From Verrucomicrobiia bacterium (GTDB taxonomy: Bacteria > Verrucomicrobiota > Verrucomicrobiia > Verrucomicrobiales > Akkermansiaceae), in NCBI GenBank assembly GCA_030432565.1, contig JAUIGV010000003.1, forward strand, positions 186,001 to 250,000: a DNA stretch of 64,000 nt, given 5' to 3'. Of this stretch, positions 51,378-60,400 are shown one piece after another. The first letter of the stretch is position 1, and each line of letters begins with the position of its first letter. The notes beneath the pieces were generated by a model. That model searched no databases. It was not told the origin of the DNA and saw nothing but the letters and a program-made list of their open reading frames with translations. Position numbers and translations under genes: made by a program.

Positions 51378-52578
51378 AGGCCAGACCGACGCCGAGATGC
51401 TGGCGGCCCTCGGAGTGGATACCACTCCGACCAAGAAGGCCAAGCGCACCCCGAAAGAGGAGCGCATTATCGCCGGGTTTGAGGATATTGTGCGGTTTAC
51501 CAAAGAGCATGGAGCCCCGCCGCAGCACGGAGAAGACCGCGATATTTTCGAGCGTCTTTATGCGGTCCGCCTGGACCGGATCCGGCAGTCCAAGGAATGC
51601 CGCAAGGTTCTCGAAGGCATGGACGAGGAAGGTTTGTTGGGAGAAAAGCCTTTAGAAGAGCCACTCGACATTGAGGGAGACGATGAAGCCCTTCTTGCCG
51701 CTCTCGGGGCCGATGAGGATAGCTCATCCGACATCACGAAGCTGGAACACGTCAAATCCAGAGCCGAGATCAAAGCAGCCGAGGAGGTGGCCAAGCGGGA
51801 GACCTGCCGGAATTTTGCCGTGTTTCGCCCCTTGTTCGAAAGCGTGCAGCAGGAAATTGAATCCGGTGACCGCAAGATCCTCAAATTCAAGGACAACGCC
51901 GAGGTGAAAAAGGGCGACCTTTTTATCCTCGATGGCCAGAAGCTCTTTGTGGCCGAAGAAGGCGAGCTGTTCATCAACGACTACGATCGCCAGGACCGAC
52001 GCTTGCGTGTGATCTACGACAACGGCACCGAAAGCGACATCCTCATGCGCTCCTTGCAAAGAGCCCTTAACAAGGACAAGGCCAGCCGCCGCATCACTGA
52101 CCCCACAGTCGGCCCGCTCTTTTCAGGCGAAGAAGAAGAGGGAGATTTGGCGACCGGCTACATTTACATCCTCCGGAGCCTATCCGAGGAGCCCTTTATC
52201 GCAGAGAACCGGGAAGTCATCCACAAGATCGGGGTGACTAGTGGAGACGTGAAAAAGCGCGTGGCCAACGCCAAAAAGGACCCAACCTACCTCTTGGCAG
52301 ACGTTGAGATCGTGCAGACTTTCAAACTGGCCAACATTAACCGGAAAGGAGTGGAGAGCCTGCTTCACCGCTTCTTCGCAGACGTTCGTCTCGATGTGAC
52401 CCTCAAAGACCGCTTCGACCAGCCGGTCGAGCCCAAAGAGTGGTTCCTCGTGCCCCTCCCGGTCATCGAGGAAGCGATTTCCCTCCTGGTGGCCGGGACG
52501 CTAGCGGATTTCAGCTACGATCCAGAGAAGGGAAAGCTTGTGGAGAGAATCGCCCCCGATAAGAAACTAGAGATCTAA
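51370..52578 (+). CDS. GIY-YIG (T5orf172-type) nuclease of the R-M cassette
   Basis: The 402-residue protein has a charged N-terminal region, a middle Glu-rich part and a C-terminal GIY-YIG-like domain: GYIYILRSLSEEPFIAENRE, then VIHKIGVTSGDVKKRVANAK, with the conserved GYIYILRS and KIGVT...R pattern of the T5orf172/MUG113 family. FSGEEEEG precedes the domain and WFLVPLPVIEEAISLL follows it. It is the probable DNA-cleaving subunit, paired with the overlapping helicase and the methyltransferase. It is the last gene of the cassette. Confidence 0.8.
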   Translation: MPKGQTDAEMLAALGVDTTPTKKAKRTPKEERIIAGFEDIVRFTKEHGAPPQHGEDRDIFERLYAVRLDRIRQSKECRKVLEGMDEEGLLGEKPLEEPLDIEGDDEALLAALGADEDSSSDITKLEHVKSRAEIKAAEEVAKRETCRNFAVFRPLFESVQQEIESGDRKILKFKDNAEVKKGDLFILDGQKLFVAEEGELFINDYDRQDRRLRVIYDNGTESDILMRSLQRALNKDKASRRITDPTVGPLFSGEEEEGDLATGYIYILRSLSEEPFIAENREVIHKIGVTSGDVKKRVANAKKDPTYLLADVEIVQTFKLANINRKGVESLLHRFFADVRLDVTLKDRFDQPVEPKEWFLVPLPVIEEAISLLVAGTLADFSYDPEKGKLVERIAPDKKLEI

Positions 52579-52616
52579 GTATAAGATTTTTTTGTCTCAC
52601 TTTTAAAACTCTTACA

Positions 52617-52946
52617 ATGAACAAAGAAGAAGCTCTATCGATCGTAAATCAAATTATTGGTAGCCGACGTTTCGTGCTTCATGATCCTCAAGTCGAAATA
52701 TTTTATGAAGAAAGATGTGCATTTGGAATCCGGATAAAGATGTGTGAAATTGTTGCAGAATTCAGGAATAAGGCGGGCGGTGACTTTGATGTTTTCTCAA
52801 AATATTTGACGAATTCCGGGATTGTAAAGGGTATGGAATTTTCAATTGTTGATCCCTCAATGGATGAAAATGATGAACCTGCATCGATTCCTGAAGATAA
52901 ATTTGCGGACAAGGTAAGTCAATTTTTCTATGACTATGGGCAATAG
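52617..52946 (+). CDS. Small acidic protein of unknown function
   Basis: The 109-residue protein starts at the ATG at 52,617, in AT-rich DNA unlike the preceding cassette. It looks folded and acidic (LSIVNQIIGSRRFVLHDPQV; EFSIVDPSMDENDEPASIPE, ending SQFFYDYGQ). I know no family. A companion small protein or immunity factor would fit the position, but no evidence supports it. Confidence 0.5.
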   Translation: MNKEEALSIVNQIIGSRRFVLHDPQVEIFYEERCAFGIRIKMCEIVAEFRNKAGGDFDVFSKYLTNSGIVKGMEFSIVDPSMDENDEPASIPEDKFADKVSQFFYDYGQ

Positions 52947-53293
52947 CAATTGGGTCCGAGGTCTCATTCCAATTCAATCCGTGCGCCCCCTGTTTTGAAA
53001 ATTAGGATGCGGTGCGATCTCAATGTGGTGCCTCCAAGGGGTTGTTCGAAATCAAGATTCCAAACCTAGGATTTCGCAACCTCCTAGCTACCAAGCTCCT
53101 CCGCGACAACTAGAATTTACACTGACGACAATTACAGATAAGATTGATCCACGCGAGATTCCGGAGCGAGGTTTTGCTTGCGAACACAGCCGTTGGGGGT
53201 CTTCCTGCGGTTGTGTTGGGGAGTAGTGAGAGCCAACAGAATTGTTTCATGAATTGTCGTTAAAGAGATTTCCCTATTTGTGTTCTATAACCT
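52947..53293. other. 347-base gap, no gene seen
   Basis: Between the small acidic protein and the convergent membrane protein I see no convincing gene. A short frame at 53,023-53,226 has no family resemblance and low plausibility. Composition is mixed, with AT-rich ends. Confidence 0.4.
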
Positions 53294-54649
53294 TCATTCT
53301 TCGGGGGTCTTGGGGAATGATTGATGCTGGCCCTTTATTCTAGCGTAGGCTGTCTTAAAACGTTCTAGATCGCGTTCGGCCTCAAGAAGGTAGCTACGAG
53401 ATAGAATACTTTTTCGATGATTTTCGATGATTGAGGTGTTGAGAGGGGAGTGGAGCCAAAACACATCGTGGAGCCTAGAAGCAAAAGATTGAAATTCTCT
53501 GTCCAATCGTTCACCTTCTTTGGGCGGGTGATTGAAGTTCGAAATCTTGGAATAGACAGAATCGATTGTCTCCCACTGGCTCGAAAGAATTTTACTCGCA
53601 CCCTCAGCTAAATCGACTTCGTTGCTTTCGGTTCCAATGGCTATTCTTGCTACGTCTGCCAGACGCAGAAGTATCTGGTAGCAAGGGAAGATGAGATCAA
53701 AATACTCCTCTAGCGTTTCACAGCGCAATTCTTCGGTAAAGAGTTCTCTTTCTGGCCAAACAAAGTCACGAGATTCCCAGTTGCTCGGATCTGAAAGGGA
53801 ATCCTGGAGTTTTGAGAACAAGTCGTCAATTTGTTCGTGATCCGAGGCATGGGCGGGCTTTGAACTCAACAACCTGCCCATTCTCCTGATGCGCCGAACC
53901 CGAAGGCCACCGACCGACACAAGCTTAAAAACGGTGTAGAAACGAAGATCTATAGACTGGTGGCTTTTCAGGTTTAGTCTAGTGAGCAGCCATTGATAGG
54001 TCGCGTATACCGAGAAAATGTAGCCAAAGGGGATTACCCATAACATCATCAAGAAGGGAAGTGCCAACGATCTTAAACTCCCCAAATTAAACAAAATATT
54101 ATGGTTTAGAACAACGTGGGACGTTACCCAAGAAATGACCGCTAGGCCGATTAAGCTCAGGAGGCATCCGTAAAACTTTTCTGTTGTCCGATGTTTTTCC
54201 TTTGATTGCGCGACAATCTGCAAAAGTCCCGTGAGTATGATGATCAATTGGAGGGGAATCTCCACGAGAAGTGGAAAGCTCTCCAGGTTAATGTAAAACG
54301 ACACCAGAATTGCCAAAGTGAATTGCCTGCGAATTGTTCTTTGATATAGCCGCGCAGGATCATCTTCGTTGATGCCTTGAAACGGTACTAGTAAACCCGA
54401 GAAAGTTGCCCAGAGAATTGTTTCCTTGATCATCCCAAAGTTCCAAAAACCAATTTTGAAGAGAATTAGGACCCCGGTTCCGATCCATACCCAAGTGAGG
54501 GAGGCCGTGATCAAAATGATACGGGAGAGAATGCTTTTCAACAAATTGCCAAGGGTAGCCCTCACCGCCTGATTGGTCAGGAACCACAAAGAAAGAGCCG
54601 TAAAAATCAAAAGGCTTGCAGTTTCCCTATTGGTCAAAGTGGACGTCAT
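53294..54649 (-). CDS. Multi-pass membrane protein with cytoplasmic helical domain
   Basis: The ATG at 54,649 is preferred over a TTG four codons upstream. The first 230 residues hold five to six hydrophobic segments (ILSRIILITASLTWVWIGTG; LALPFLMMLWVIPFGYIFSV). The last 200 are soluble, acidic and helical (DDLFSKLQDSLSDPSNWESR; DREFQSFASRLHDVFW). No family is recognised. The lower GC content compared with the conjugation genes, and the place between a defence cassette and the transfer operon, suggest a cargo gene, possibly a membrane effector. Confidence 0.6.
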   Translation of the reverse strand: MTSTLTNRETASLLIFTALSLWFLTNQAVRATLGNLLKSILSRIILITASLTWVWIGTGVLILFKIGFWNFGMIKETILWATFSGLLVPFQGINEDDPARLYQRTIRRQFTLAILVSFYINLESFPLLVEIPLQLIIILTGLLQIVAQSKEKHRTTEKFYGCLLSLIGLAVISWVTSHVVLNHNILFNLGSLRSLALPFLMMLWVIPFGYIFSVYATYQWLLTRLNLKSHQSIDLRFYTVFKLVSVGGLRVRRIRRMGRLLSSKPAHASDHEQIDDLFSKLQDSLSDPSNWESRDFVWPERELFTEELRCETLEEYFDLIFPCYQILLRLADVARIAIGTESNEVDLAEGASKILSSQWETIDSVYSKISNFNHPPKEGERLDREFQSFASRLHDVFWLHSPLNTSIIENHRKSILSRSYLLEAERDLERFKTAYARIKGQHQSFPKTPEE

Positions 54650-54789
54650 TACTGGATTCAAGTAATATCTGATTTGGAAGCCAAAGCCAGTCGTTGGAAT
54701 TTGGTCTAGCTAACGGTTACTTGCCTGTTCTTTCTTCAGATGTTGATCTTTCGGGAAAAAGTTCCATGGTATCAGTGGAGTTGAGGAAC

Positions 54790-55866
54790 TTAAATATAAG
54801 GAACCTCAAGCAGGTAGCCCTTTTCTGCGAGTGCGCTTAGGGCCGATGAAATCTCCCGATGCCATTCAGCAGGTTTGGAGACGGGCTTGATTCGTCGGCT
54901 GCTGAAGCGCCGTTTCGGGATGGTGAGTGGAGTGAATCGGGGTCGATTGTTTTTGAGCTTTTTCGGAATCGAGAAGGATACGCTCTGGAGGTTCTCTTGG
55001 ATTCTTGTCAGCTCCGGTTTCGTGAACCCGGATTTTTTCTCCAGGACAAGGCAGGTTTCGACTCCTTGACTGGAATCGATTTCAAGGAGTTGTTCAGCGG
55101 TAATTTCAACACGACGTCTGCGAGTGTAGTCGGAGCGTTTGTGTTCGGTCTCGTCATAAATCAGGTCCCATTTTGAGAAGGGATAAAGGGCTTCAACCCC
55201 GCTGTGACCGCCCATCCAGATGACACAAAAGGAGTTTCGGGCATCGCCTTCGACAATGATGGAGAAGCGGCTGGAGCGGTTGATCTCCCCAAGACATTCC
55301 GATGAGTGGATTGACGGTTGGCCATCGATCGACAGCTTAACCGTGACGGCTGAGTCTTTCGGGGGATCGACCAGGTCGGCGCAAATCTTGACGAGATCGG
55401 TTTCGCTCATTCCGGTGCGAGGGCTGTCCTTCTGATCGACGACGACCTCGACGGAAACATGTTTGCCAATGTGGACGCGGGGTCGCCCGTTGACTTTTTT
55501 CGCCACGAGGTAGGTGTGATGACCGCCATCCGCTTTCGACGGGCCAAAGGGTTGGCAACTGAAGATGCGCTCCTGCCAGGACGAGGGAGATTTTCGATTG
55601 CCACTGTAAAGGACCTGGAGGGCCGGGGCGAATCGAGCAGGGATGGAGTCGGGTTGGTTCGGGTCTGATTCTTCGAGGCGACTCAGGTAGGTGAGAAGAA
55701 CCAAGAGACAGAGTGCCTCAACTCCCGGGCGGGATTGTCCCAGGATGCCCTCATCATCCAGCCATAGGGCGTCATTGGCATCTGACTTGATGGACTGTAT
55801 TTTCCACTCTTCCTCTTCGCGATTCCAACTGATCGTGAGGGTCAGGGAGGGACTATCCAGGCTCAT
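54790..55866 (-). CDS. Unknown protein divergent from the sigma-like gene
   Basis: The 358-residue protein has no signal or membrane helix. Its middle part (RFSIIVEGDARNSFCVIWMG, then GHSGVEALYPF) loosely recalls DUF4384-type modules, which read a partner's output in caspase-like and sigma-linked systems; this is weak. The first part is rich in charged residues (SWNREEEEWKIQSIKSDAND) and the end is basic (TIPKRRFSSRRIKPVSKPAE). It starts 111 bases from the divergent sigma-like gene, so the two probably share a control region and may form a regulator pair for the transfer genes. Confidence 0.55.
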   Translation of the reverse strand: MSLDSPSLTLTISWNREEEEWKIQSIKSDANDALWLDDEGILGQSRPGVEALCLLVLLTYLSRLEESDPNQPDSIPARFAPALQVLYSGNRKSPSSWQERIFSCQPFGPSKADGGHHTYLVAKKVNGRPRVHIGKHVSVEVVVDQKDSPRTGMSETDLVKICADLVDPPKDSAVTVKLSIDGQPSIHSSECLGEINRSSRFSIIVEGDARNSFCVIWMGGHSGVEALYPFSKWDLIYDETEHKRSDYTRRRRVEITAEQLLEIDSSQGVETCLVLEKKSGFTKPELTRIQENLQSVSFSIPKKLKNNRPRFTPLTIPKRRFSSRRIKPVSKPAEWHREISSALSALAEKGYLLEVPYI

Positions 55867-55977
55867 GTTTCGTCGGGGACGATCCTACGAGTTGCGCCAG
55901 GGTTGCGCAACCTTTGCGCAAGTCGTTGGGCCATCGTTGGAAATTCAGGAAGGGTTTGTGAAAGGCTTGGTGCCGCG

Positions 55978-56622
55978 ATGAACAGAAGTAACCCACCGAC
56001 CCCCACGCCCCACGAAACCCTCCTTTGGCTTGAATCCGAAAGGCCTTTTGCCTTGGCGTTTCTCGTCCGTTACTACTCTCAAATCAGCCGGGAGGATGCC
56101 GAGGACATTTTCAGCGAATTTTGCCAAGAGCAATGGGAGTTGGGAGATGATGGTATTAAGGCGCTGACACGCGGAGTGTTGGTCCAGCGCCTCCGCTGGC
56201 GAGCCCGAGACTTCATTGAACATCGGCAGGCCGCCCGTCAAGGAGGCGGCGCAAAGCACGAAGAAATCTCAAAGCTTCAGGACCGGATTTTGGATGAAGA
56301 TCAGAATCCCCTGGCATCAGTGTGCGAGGCTGGCGAGTGGCAACTTCTCCAGATGCTTCTCTCACAGGTCACTGATCGTTGTAACTTTCGTCAGTCGATT
56401 TTTGCCGAGGTAGTGTTGGAAGTCCTGAAGGCCGGTAGGGCCATTTCCCACTGGTCGGAAGCCTTTTCGCCCGAGCAGCGGGCAGCCTTCATGCAGAGTT
56501 CACGTGTTGGGATTGACGATGAGCGACTGGCGTTTCGGCGTGAGGTGAACCGGACCTGTCGGCAGGTCACCGCCAAGCTGCAGGTTCTTTTCCGAACAAA
56601 TCATGTTCGCTGGCCCAATTAA
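55978..56622 (+). CDS. ECF sigma-factor-like regulator
   Basis: The ATG at 55,978 gives 214 residues. Residues about 15-60 (LWLESERPFALAFLVRYYSQ; ISREDAEDIFSEFCQEQWE) resemble sigma-70 region 2 of ECF factors. The C-terminal helices (FSPEQRAAFMQSSRVGIDDE onward) could hold a region 4-like HTH, but the pattern is weak. The gene lies 68 bases upstream of the conjugation operon and could activate it; the divergent 358-residue protein may be its partner. Another HTH regulator type is possible. Confidence 0.45.
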   Translation: MNRSNPPTPTPHETLLWLESERPFALAFLVRYYSQISREDAEDIFSEFCQEQWELGDDGIKALTRGVLVQRLRWRARDFIEHRQAARQGGGAKHEEISKLQDRILDEDQNPLASVCEAGEWQLLQMLLSQVTDRCNFRQSIFAEVVLEVLKAGRAISHWSEAFSPEQRAAFMQSSRVGIDDERLAFRREVNRTCRQVTAKLQVLFRTNHVRWPN

Positions 56623-56690
56623 TCTCGCTCTCGGTAGAGAGCGGTTGGTCGAACCATTCGGTCGCTGCCATTAACCAAACCAACAACACC

Positions 56691-56969
56691 ATGCCTGAAC
56701 TCCTGATATCCCTGCTGAACTCGTCTTTCGATTCTGCCATCCTGGCGCAAGCCACTGACCTCGGTGGCCAAATCAAGGACATCATCAAGCTCCTGCGAAT
56801 GATCGCCTTCATTCTCTCGATCGCTTCCCTGATTGTTGCCGCCATTATGTTTGGCACGGGCCGTGTCGAGGCGGCTATTTACGGGGTCGCTGCGGCCGGC
56901 ATTCTGGCCCTGTCGGCCTCAATCGTGAAGTTCGCTTTTGAAGCAACCGGCGACGACTTCGACCTCTGA
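56691..56969 (+). CDS. TrbC/VirB2-like pilin subunit
   Basis: The 92-residue protein has two hydrophobic helices (MIAFILSIASLIVAAIMFG; AAIYGVAAAGILALSASIV) separated by a short polar loop with GRVEA, the size and pattern of TrbC/VirB2 conjugative pilins. It is the first gene of the transfer operon and is followed 11 bases later by the ATPase gene. Confidence 0.75.
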   Translation: MPELLISLLNSSFDSAILAQATDLGGQIKDIIKLLRMIAFILSIASLIVAAIMFGTGRVEAAIYGVAAAGILALSASIVKFAFEATGDDFDL

Positions 56970-56980
56970 TTTCGCAAGCC

Positions 56981-59900
56981 ATGAGTGATTCACAACACAC
57001 CCGTTGGCACCGCGCCAATGCCGGCGGTGACCGGGGGCCGATGATTGGGAAATTCACCGGCCTGCAGGTCATCGTTCTCGGGATGTCCCTCGGAGCGGGC
57101 TTTCTGCTCTTTGTCCTCCTTTCGGGAAGCCAAGTTGGTTTCGTGATCAGCCTGACGGTGGCATCGGCCATTCCCATTCTGACCACGATGACTCTTCTCA
57201 CCCTGGTGCGAGGCAAGCCAAAGGGCTACTTCGCCCAGTGGCTGGAGTGGTGGCGGCTCAAAAAGCAAGGGCTGGCCCTCATTGAGCGGGAGCCTTCCCG
57301 GAGCAAGATTGCTATCGTCAAGGATGGCTTCATTTCGCACGGGCTTCTGGTCCTCGAGGGAAAGGGAGGTAAAGGAACGGCATCCTGTCTTCTCGAGATT
57401 TGTTGTCCCGCGATGGAATCGTCGTCGGTTGATGGGCTCAATCAAATGGAAGACCGGTTACGTGGTCTCATTCGTCAAATGCCTAGGAACTGGACTGTTC
57501 AGTTTTCCTGGAGGAAAGGAGGAGGCCACAGCGAGCACTTGCGGCGATTCCATGCTGAAACCGAGGAGAAGGCCAAGAGTGCCTGGAGTCGGCGACAACG
57601 AAACGAAAGGGTGGTTCGCTCAATGCGGGAAGACGAGGAAGGTCTCATCACCAGTGCCTTCGTTCGTCTGTGCCTCAAGGCCCCGATCAACCTCCAGCAA
57701 CTGGCTCGGGGCCCCAAGTCAGGTTATGAAAAAGCGCTTCAGGGCATTTCCCGGAATTTTGAAGCGTCCGTCGCGGAAGTCGAGCGGGTGATGACCCAGC
57801 TCGGTGGTCGAGCCAGACTTTTGAGTGAAGATGAGATCTTTGAGGAGGTTTCGCATTATCTGCAGCCCGGCGGGAGTGAGGTGCCTTCATGGAACCGTAA
57901 GCAGTCCCTTTTCGATAACATCCTGTCCAGTGAAATGGTCCCGATTGACGAGCAGCAGGTGGGGTTCCACCTGGGAGGGCGATACCACACCTCCCTCGCG
58001 CTCACCCAGCTTCCCGAGTCCACCGCGTCCGGCATCATCACCCACCTCACGACCCTGCCCGAACGGGGATTTCAACTGACTACCCAGCTGGAAACACTCG
58101 ATCCGCTGATTGAGATCGAAAGGGCGGAGACGATGAAAGCCAAGCTGGAGAGAGCCCGGCAAAGCAGTCGACACAGCCGACTCGATTACGACATCCGAAT
58201 CCTTGAGGACCGGATTCAGCGGCTCACCTCAGGATCGGTGTCACCAGTGCGTGTTCAGTTGCTGGCTCATGTTTCTGGCGATACCCAGGATGAGTTGAAA
58301 AGCCGGGTCAAGGCTCTGGTCGGGGCCGTCTCAGGGATGAAATCGGCCAAGTTCTACGAAGTCGCCTTGCCGACAACTTCCCGTAATCTTTTTCTGGCTG
58401 GCCTTCCCGGCTCCCCTTACCGGGAACCCGCCTTTTGGCATTTGGTGGACGACCCCACCGCTGTGAATCTGATCCCGGTCAGTGGTGATTCCAATGCCTC
58501 ATTGAAAGAAGCGGAAGCTCTCTACCGGAGTCGTCAGGGAAACCTCATCGGCGTCAGCGGTTTTCATCGGGCGGGGGATCGTAAGAGTCCCTCGCATGCC
58601 TTTATCACCGGCAGAACAGGAAGTGGGAAGTCGGTTCACGGAATCGATCTGGTCACACAGCTTGACCCTTTTTCAGATTGGCTTGTTACCATCGACAACG
58701 GTCGTTCTTTTGAAACCTGCATGCAGGTACTCTCAGGGGGGAAATGCCGAACCTTCGCCCCCGACGTCAATGGTGTCGATACGCTGAACTATCTGGATAC
58801 TCTCGGTCTCCCCCTGACCAGCCTGCAGGTGAGCCGGATTGTGGCCATTGTGCACCTCATGGTGGGCCACCGGAGCGATGAAGATCTCGATTCCTACCGG
58901 AAGGCGATCATCAATCGCTGCATTCAGCAGTTCTACCGCGACTGGACGGAACAATGGCTGGAGCAAAACCCGGAACAAGAGGAAGCCGTCTTTGAGCATC
59001 TGACGCGGCTCCGCTTGTTTAGGAGCGATCTTGGCGGGGTGGGTGATCTCGCCGAACTTTTGAGTGCCTATCGCGCTCAAGGACCAGTCGAAGGGGGCCA
59101 GGCCAAGGCCTTGGATGATGACCAGTTTGCCCGGGAACACGACCATACCCGCAGGGATGGAAGGTCCCCCGAATTCATGGCTCTGGCGGTGGCTCATTTG
59201 GACCGAGCAAGCTCGCCCACCCATCGGGACCTGCACGAGTGGATGCTGGCTCAGGCCACTCAATCCGATCGCGACCAGGATGAAATCGCGATGCTGGCCA
59301 CTCTTCTTGAACCCTGGCGAGCCGACTCCGGGATGATGGGGTGCCTCTTTGATGGCGCGAACACCATCGATCTCAGCGCCGACTACGTGCATATCGAGCT
59401 GGGCTTGATTGAGAATGCCGATGCCACGGTGAAGAGCCTCGTGTCTCACATCATTACCAGCCAGATCCTGGGGGAAACCATCCGGCGGCCAACCTCCCAA
59501 CGAAAGCATGTCCTGATCGAAGAACTCGGAGCCTTCATCAATATTCAGGGTGGGAAGAAAATCATCCAAGACCTCTACGAGCGGGCTCGCAAATACAACT
59601 GCCTGGTCATTACGGTCATTCAGCAGATCTCGCGTCTTCCGGAAGATCTGGCGCGGACGGTGGTCGGAAATTCCGGCCAGGCGTTTTTCTTCATGCAGCG
59701 GGAGCCGGGAGATGTCGCGCTGCTGCAGAAGCTCTTTGAACTCCCGGATTCCATCGTGGCTCTGTTGCGTGACTTCAAAAGGCCCGATGCTGACCACGGG
59801 GCCTCTTTCATTTGTTGGGAGCTTCTCGAGAATGGCGTCCAGATCACGCCAGCGGTGAATATGGCTAGCCCGGAAATGCTCTACGTCGCTGATAGCCACG

Positions 59901-60043
59901 GAAGCTTTGCCGAAGCCCGAAAGAAGGCTCTCGCCAAGTATCCTGATCCAATGAGCGGAGTCCTCGCCGAAGTATCAAAGATGATCAAGGCCAAGGCCCG
60001 ACAAGAAGAGGAAGAGCCCACATCCTCCGAGATTCCCCAATAA
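56981..60043 (+). CDS. virB4: VirB3-VirB4/TrbDE-like conjugation ATPase fusion
   Basis: The 1,020-residue protein starts with two membrane helices (MIGKFTGLQVIVLGMSLGAG; VGFVISLTVASAIPILTTMT), like VirB3/TrbD, followed by the cytoplasmic VirB4 ATPase. Walker A FITGRTGSGKSVHGIDLV lies at about 539-556, and the later VLIEELGAFINIQGGKKIIQ and NCLVITVIQQISRLPEDLA are Walker B and RecA-fold landmarks. VirB4 powers pilus assembly and substrate transfer at the inner membrane. The VirB3-VirB4 fusion is seen in several type IV systems. Confidence 0.9.
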   Translation: MSDSQHTRWHRANAGGDRGPMIGKFTGLQVIVLGMSLGAGFLLFVLLSGSQVGFVISLTVASAIPILTTMTLLTLVRGKPKGYFAQWLEWWRLKKQGLALIEREPSRSKIAIVKDGFISHGLLVLEGKGGKGTASCLLEICCPAMESSSVDGLNQMEDRLRGLIRQMPRNWTVQFSWRKGGGHSEHLRRFHAETEEKAKSAWSRRQRNERVVRSMREDEEGLITSAFVRLCLKAPINLQQLARGPKSGYEKALQGISRNFEASVAEVERVMTQLGGRARLLSEDEIFEEVSHYLQPGGSEVPSWNRKQSLFDNILSSEMVPIDEQQVGFHLGGRYHTSLALTQLPESTASGIITHLTTLPERGFQLTTQLETLDPLIEIERAETMKAKLERARQSSRHSRLDYDIRILEDRIQRLTSGSVSPVRVQLLAHVSGDTQDELKSRVKALVGAVSGMKSAKFYEVALPTTSRNLFLAGLPGSPYREPAFWHLVDDPTAVNLIPVSGDSNASLKEAEALYRSRQGNLIGVSGFHRAGDRKSPSHAFITGRTGSGKSVHGIDLVTQLDPFSDWLVTIDNGRSFETCMQVLSGGKCRTFAPDVNGVDTLNYLDTLGLPLTSLQVSRIVAIVHLMVGHRSDEDLDSYRKAIINRCIQQFYRDWTEQWLEQNPEQEEAVFEHLTRLRLFRSDLGGVGDLAELLSAYRAQGPVEGGQAKALDDDQFAREHDHTRRDGRSPEFMALAVAHLDRASSPTHRDLHEWMLAQATQSDRDQDEIAMLATLLEPWRADSGMMGCLFDGANTIDLSADYVHIELGLIENADATVKSLVSHIITSQILGETIRRPTSQRKHVLIEELGAFINIQGGKKIIQDLYERARKYNCLVITVIQQISRLPEDLARTVVGNSGQAFFFMQREPGDVALLQKLFELPDSIVALLRDFKRPDADHGASFICWELLENGVQITPAVNMASPEMLYVADSHGSFAEARKKALAKYPDPMSGVLAEVSKMIKAKARQEEEEPTSSEIPQ

Positions 60044-60079
60044 TCCTGCTTCACTGCTCTCGATTTCCCGCTCTCTGTG

Positions 60080-60400
60080 ATGATGAATCTCTCTCGTTGT
60101 TTCTCAAAATGGGGCAGGTCGGTCGGCCTGTCGGCTCTCAGTGGGTTGCTGGTTAGTTGTGGATACGATGCTCGTGCGGCACAGAAAGCTTTGCGGGAGG
60201 CTCAGGCAAGAGCTCACGCCGTCCGCACCGCTTTCCACCGTGATCAGCAAAGGTGGGGCTACGACTCCCAAGGAATTCCCCAAGCCGAGAAAGTTCTCGA
60301 CGAATCGCGCTACTACCGGGTCCCGGTGGAGGAGCATGTCAACGAGGACGGTCTCATTATCGATGCCCACCATACCACCCTCAAAATCATCCAACCATGA
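60080..60400 (+). CDS. Small transfer-operon lipoprotein
   Basis: The start is ATG at 60,080 (or 60,083). The 106-residue product has a lipoprotein signal ending LSGLLVSC and then a polar helix (ALREAQARAHAVRTAFHRDQ) and a beta-like end. Position between the ATPase and TrbJ-like genes matches the small lipoproteins of Trb systems (TrbK-like entry exclusion or VirB7-like core). Its stop overlaps the next start (ATGA). Confidence 0.6.
   Translation: MMNLSRCFSKWGRSVGLSALSGLLVSCGYDARAAQKALREAQARAHAVRTAFHRDQQRWGYDSQGIPQAEKVLDESRYYRVPVEEHVNEDGLIIDAHHTTLKIIQP

Noticed and set aside
53023-53226. 67-codon frame in the gap after the small acidic gene
   Set aside because: No ribosome site, no family resemblance, odd composition; probably chance.
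58733-59899. 388-codon minus-strand frame opposite the VirB4 gene
   Set aside because: Shadow of the conserved ATPase; no domain visible.
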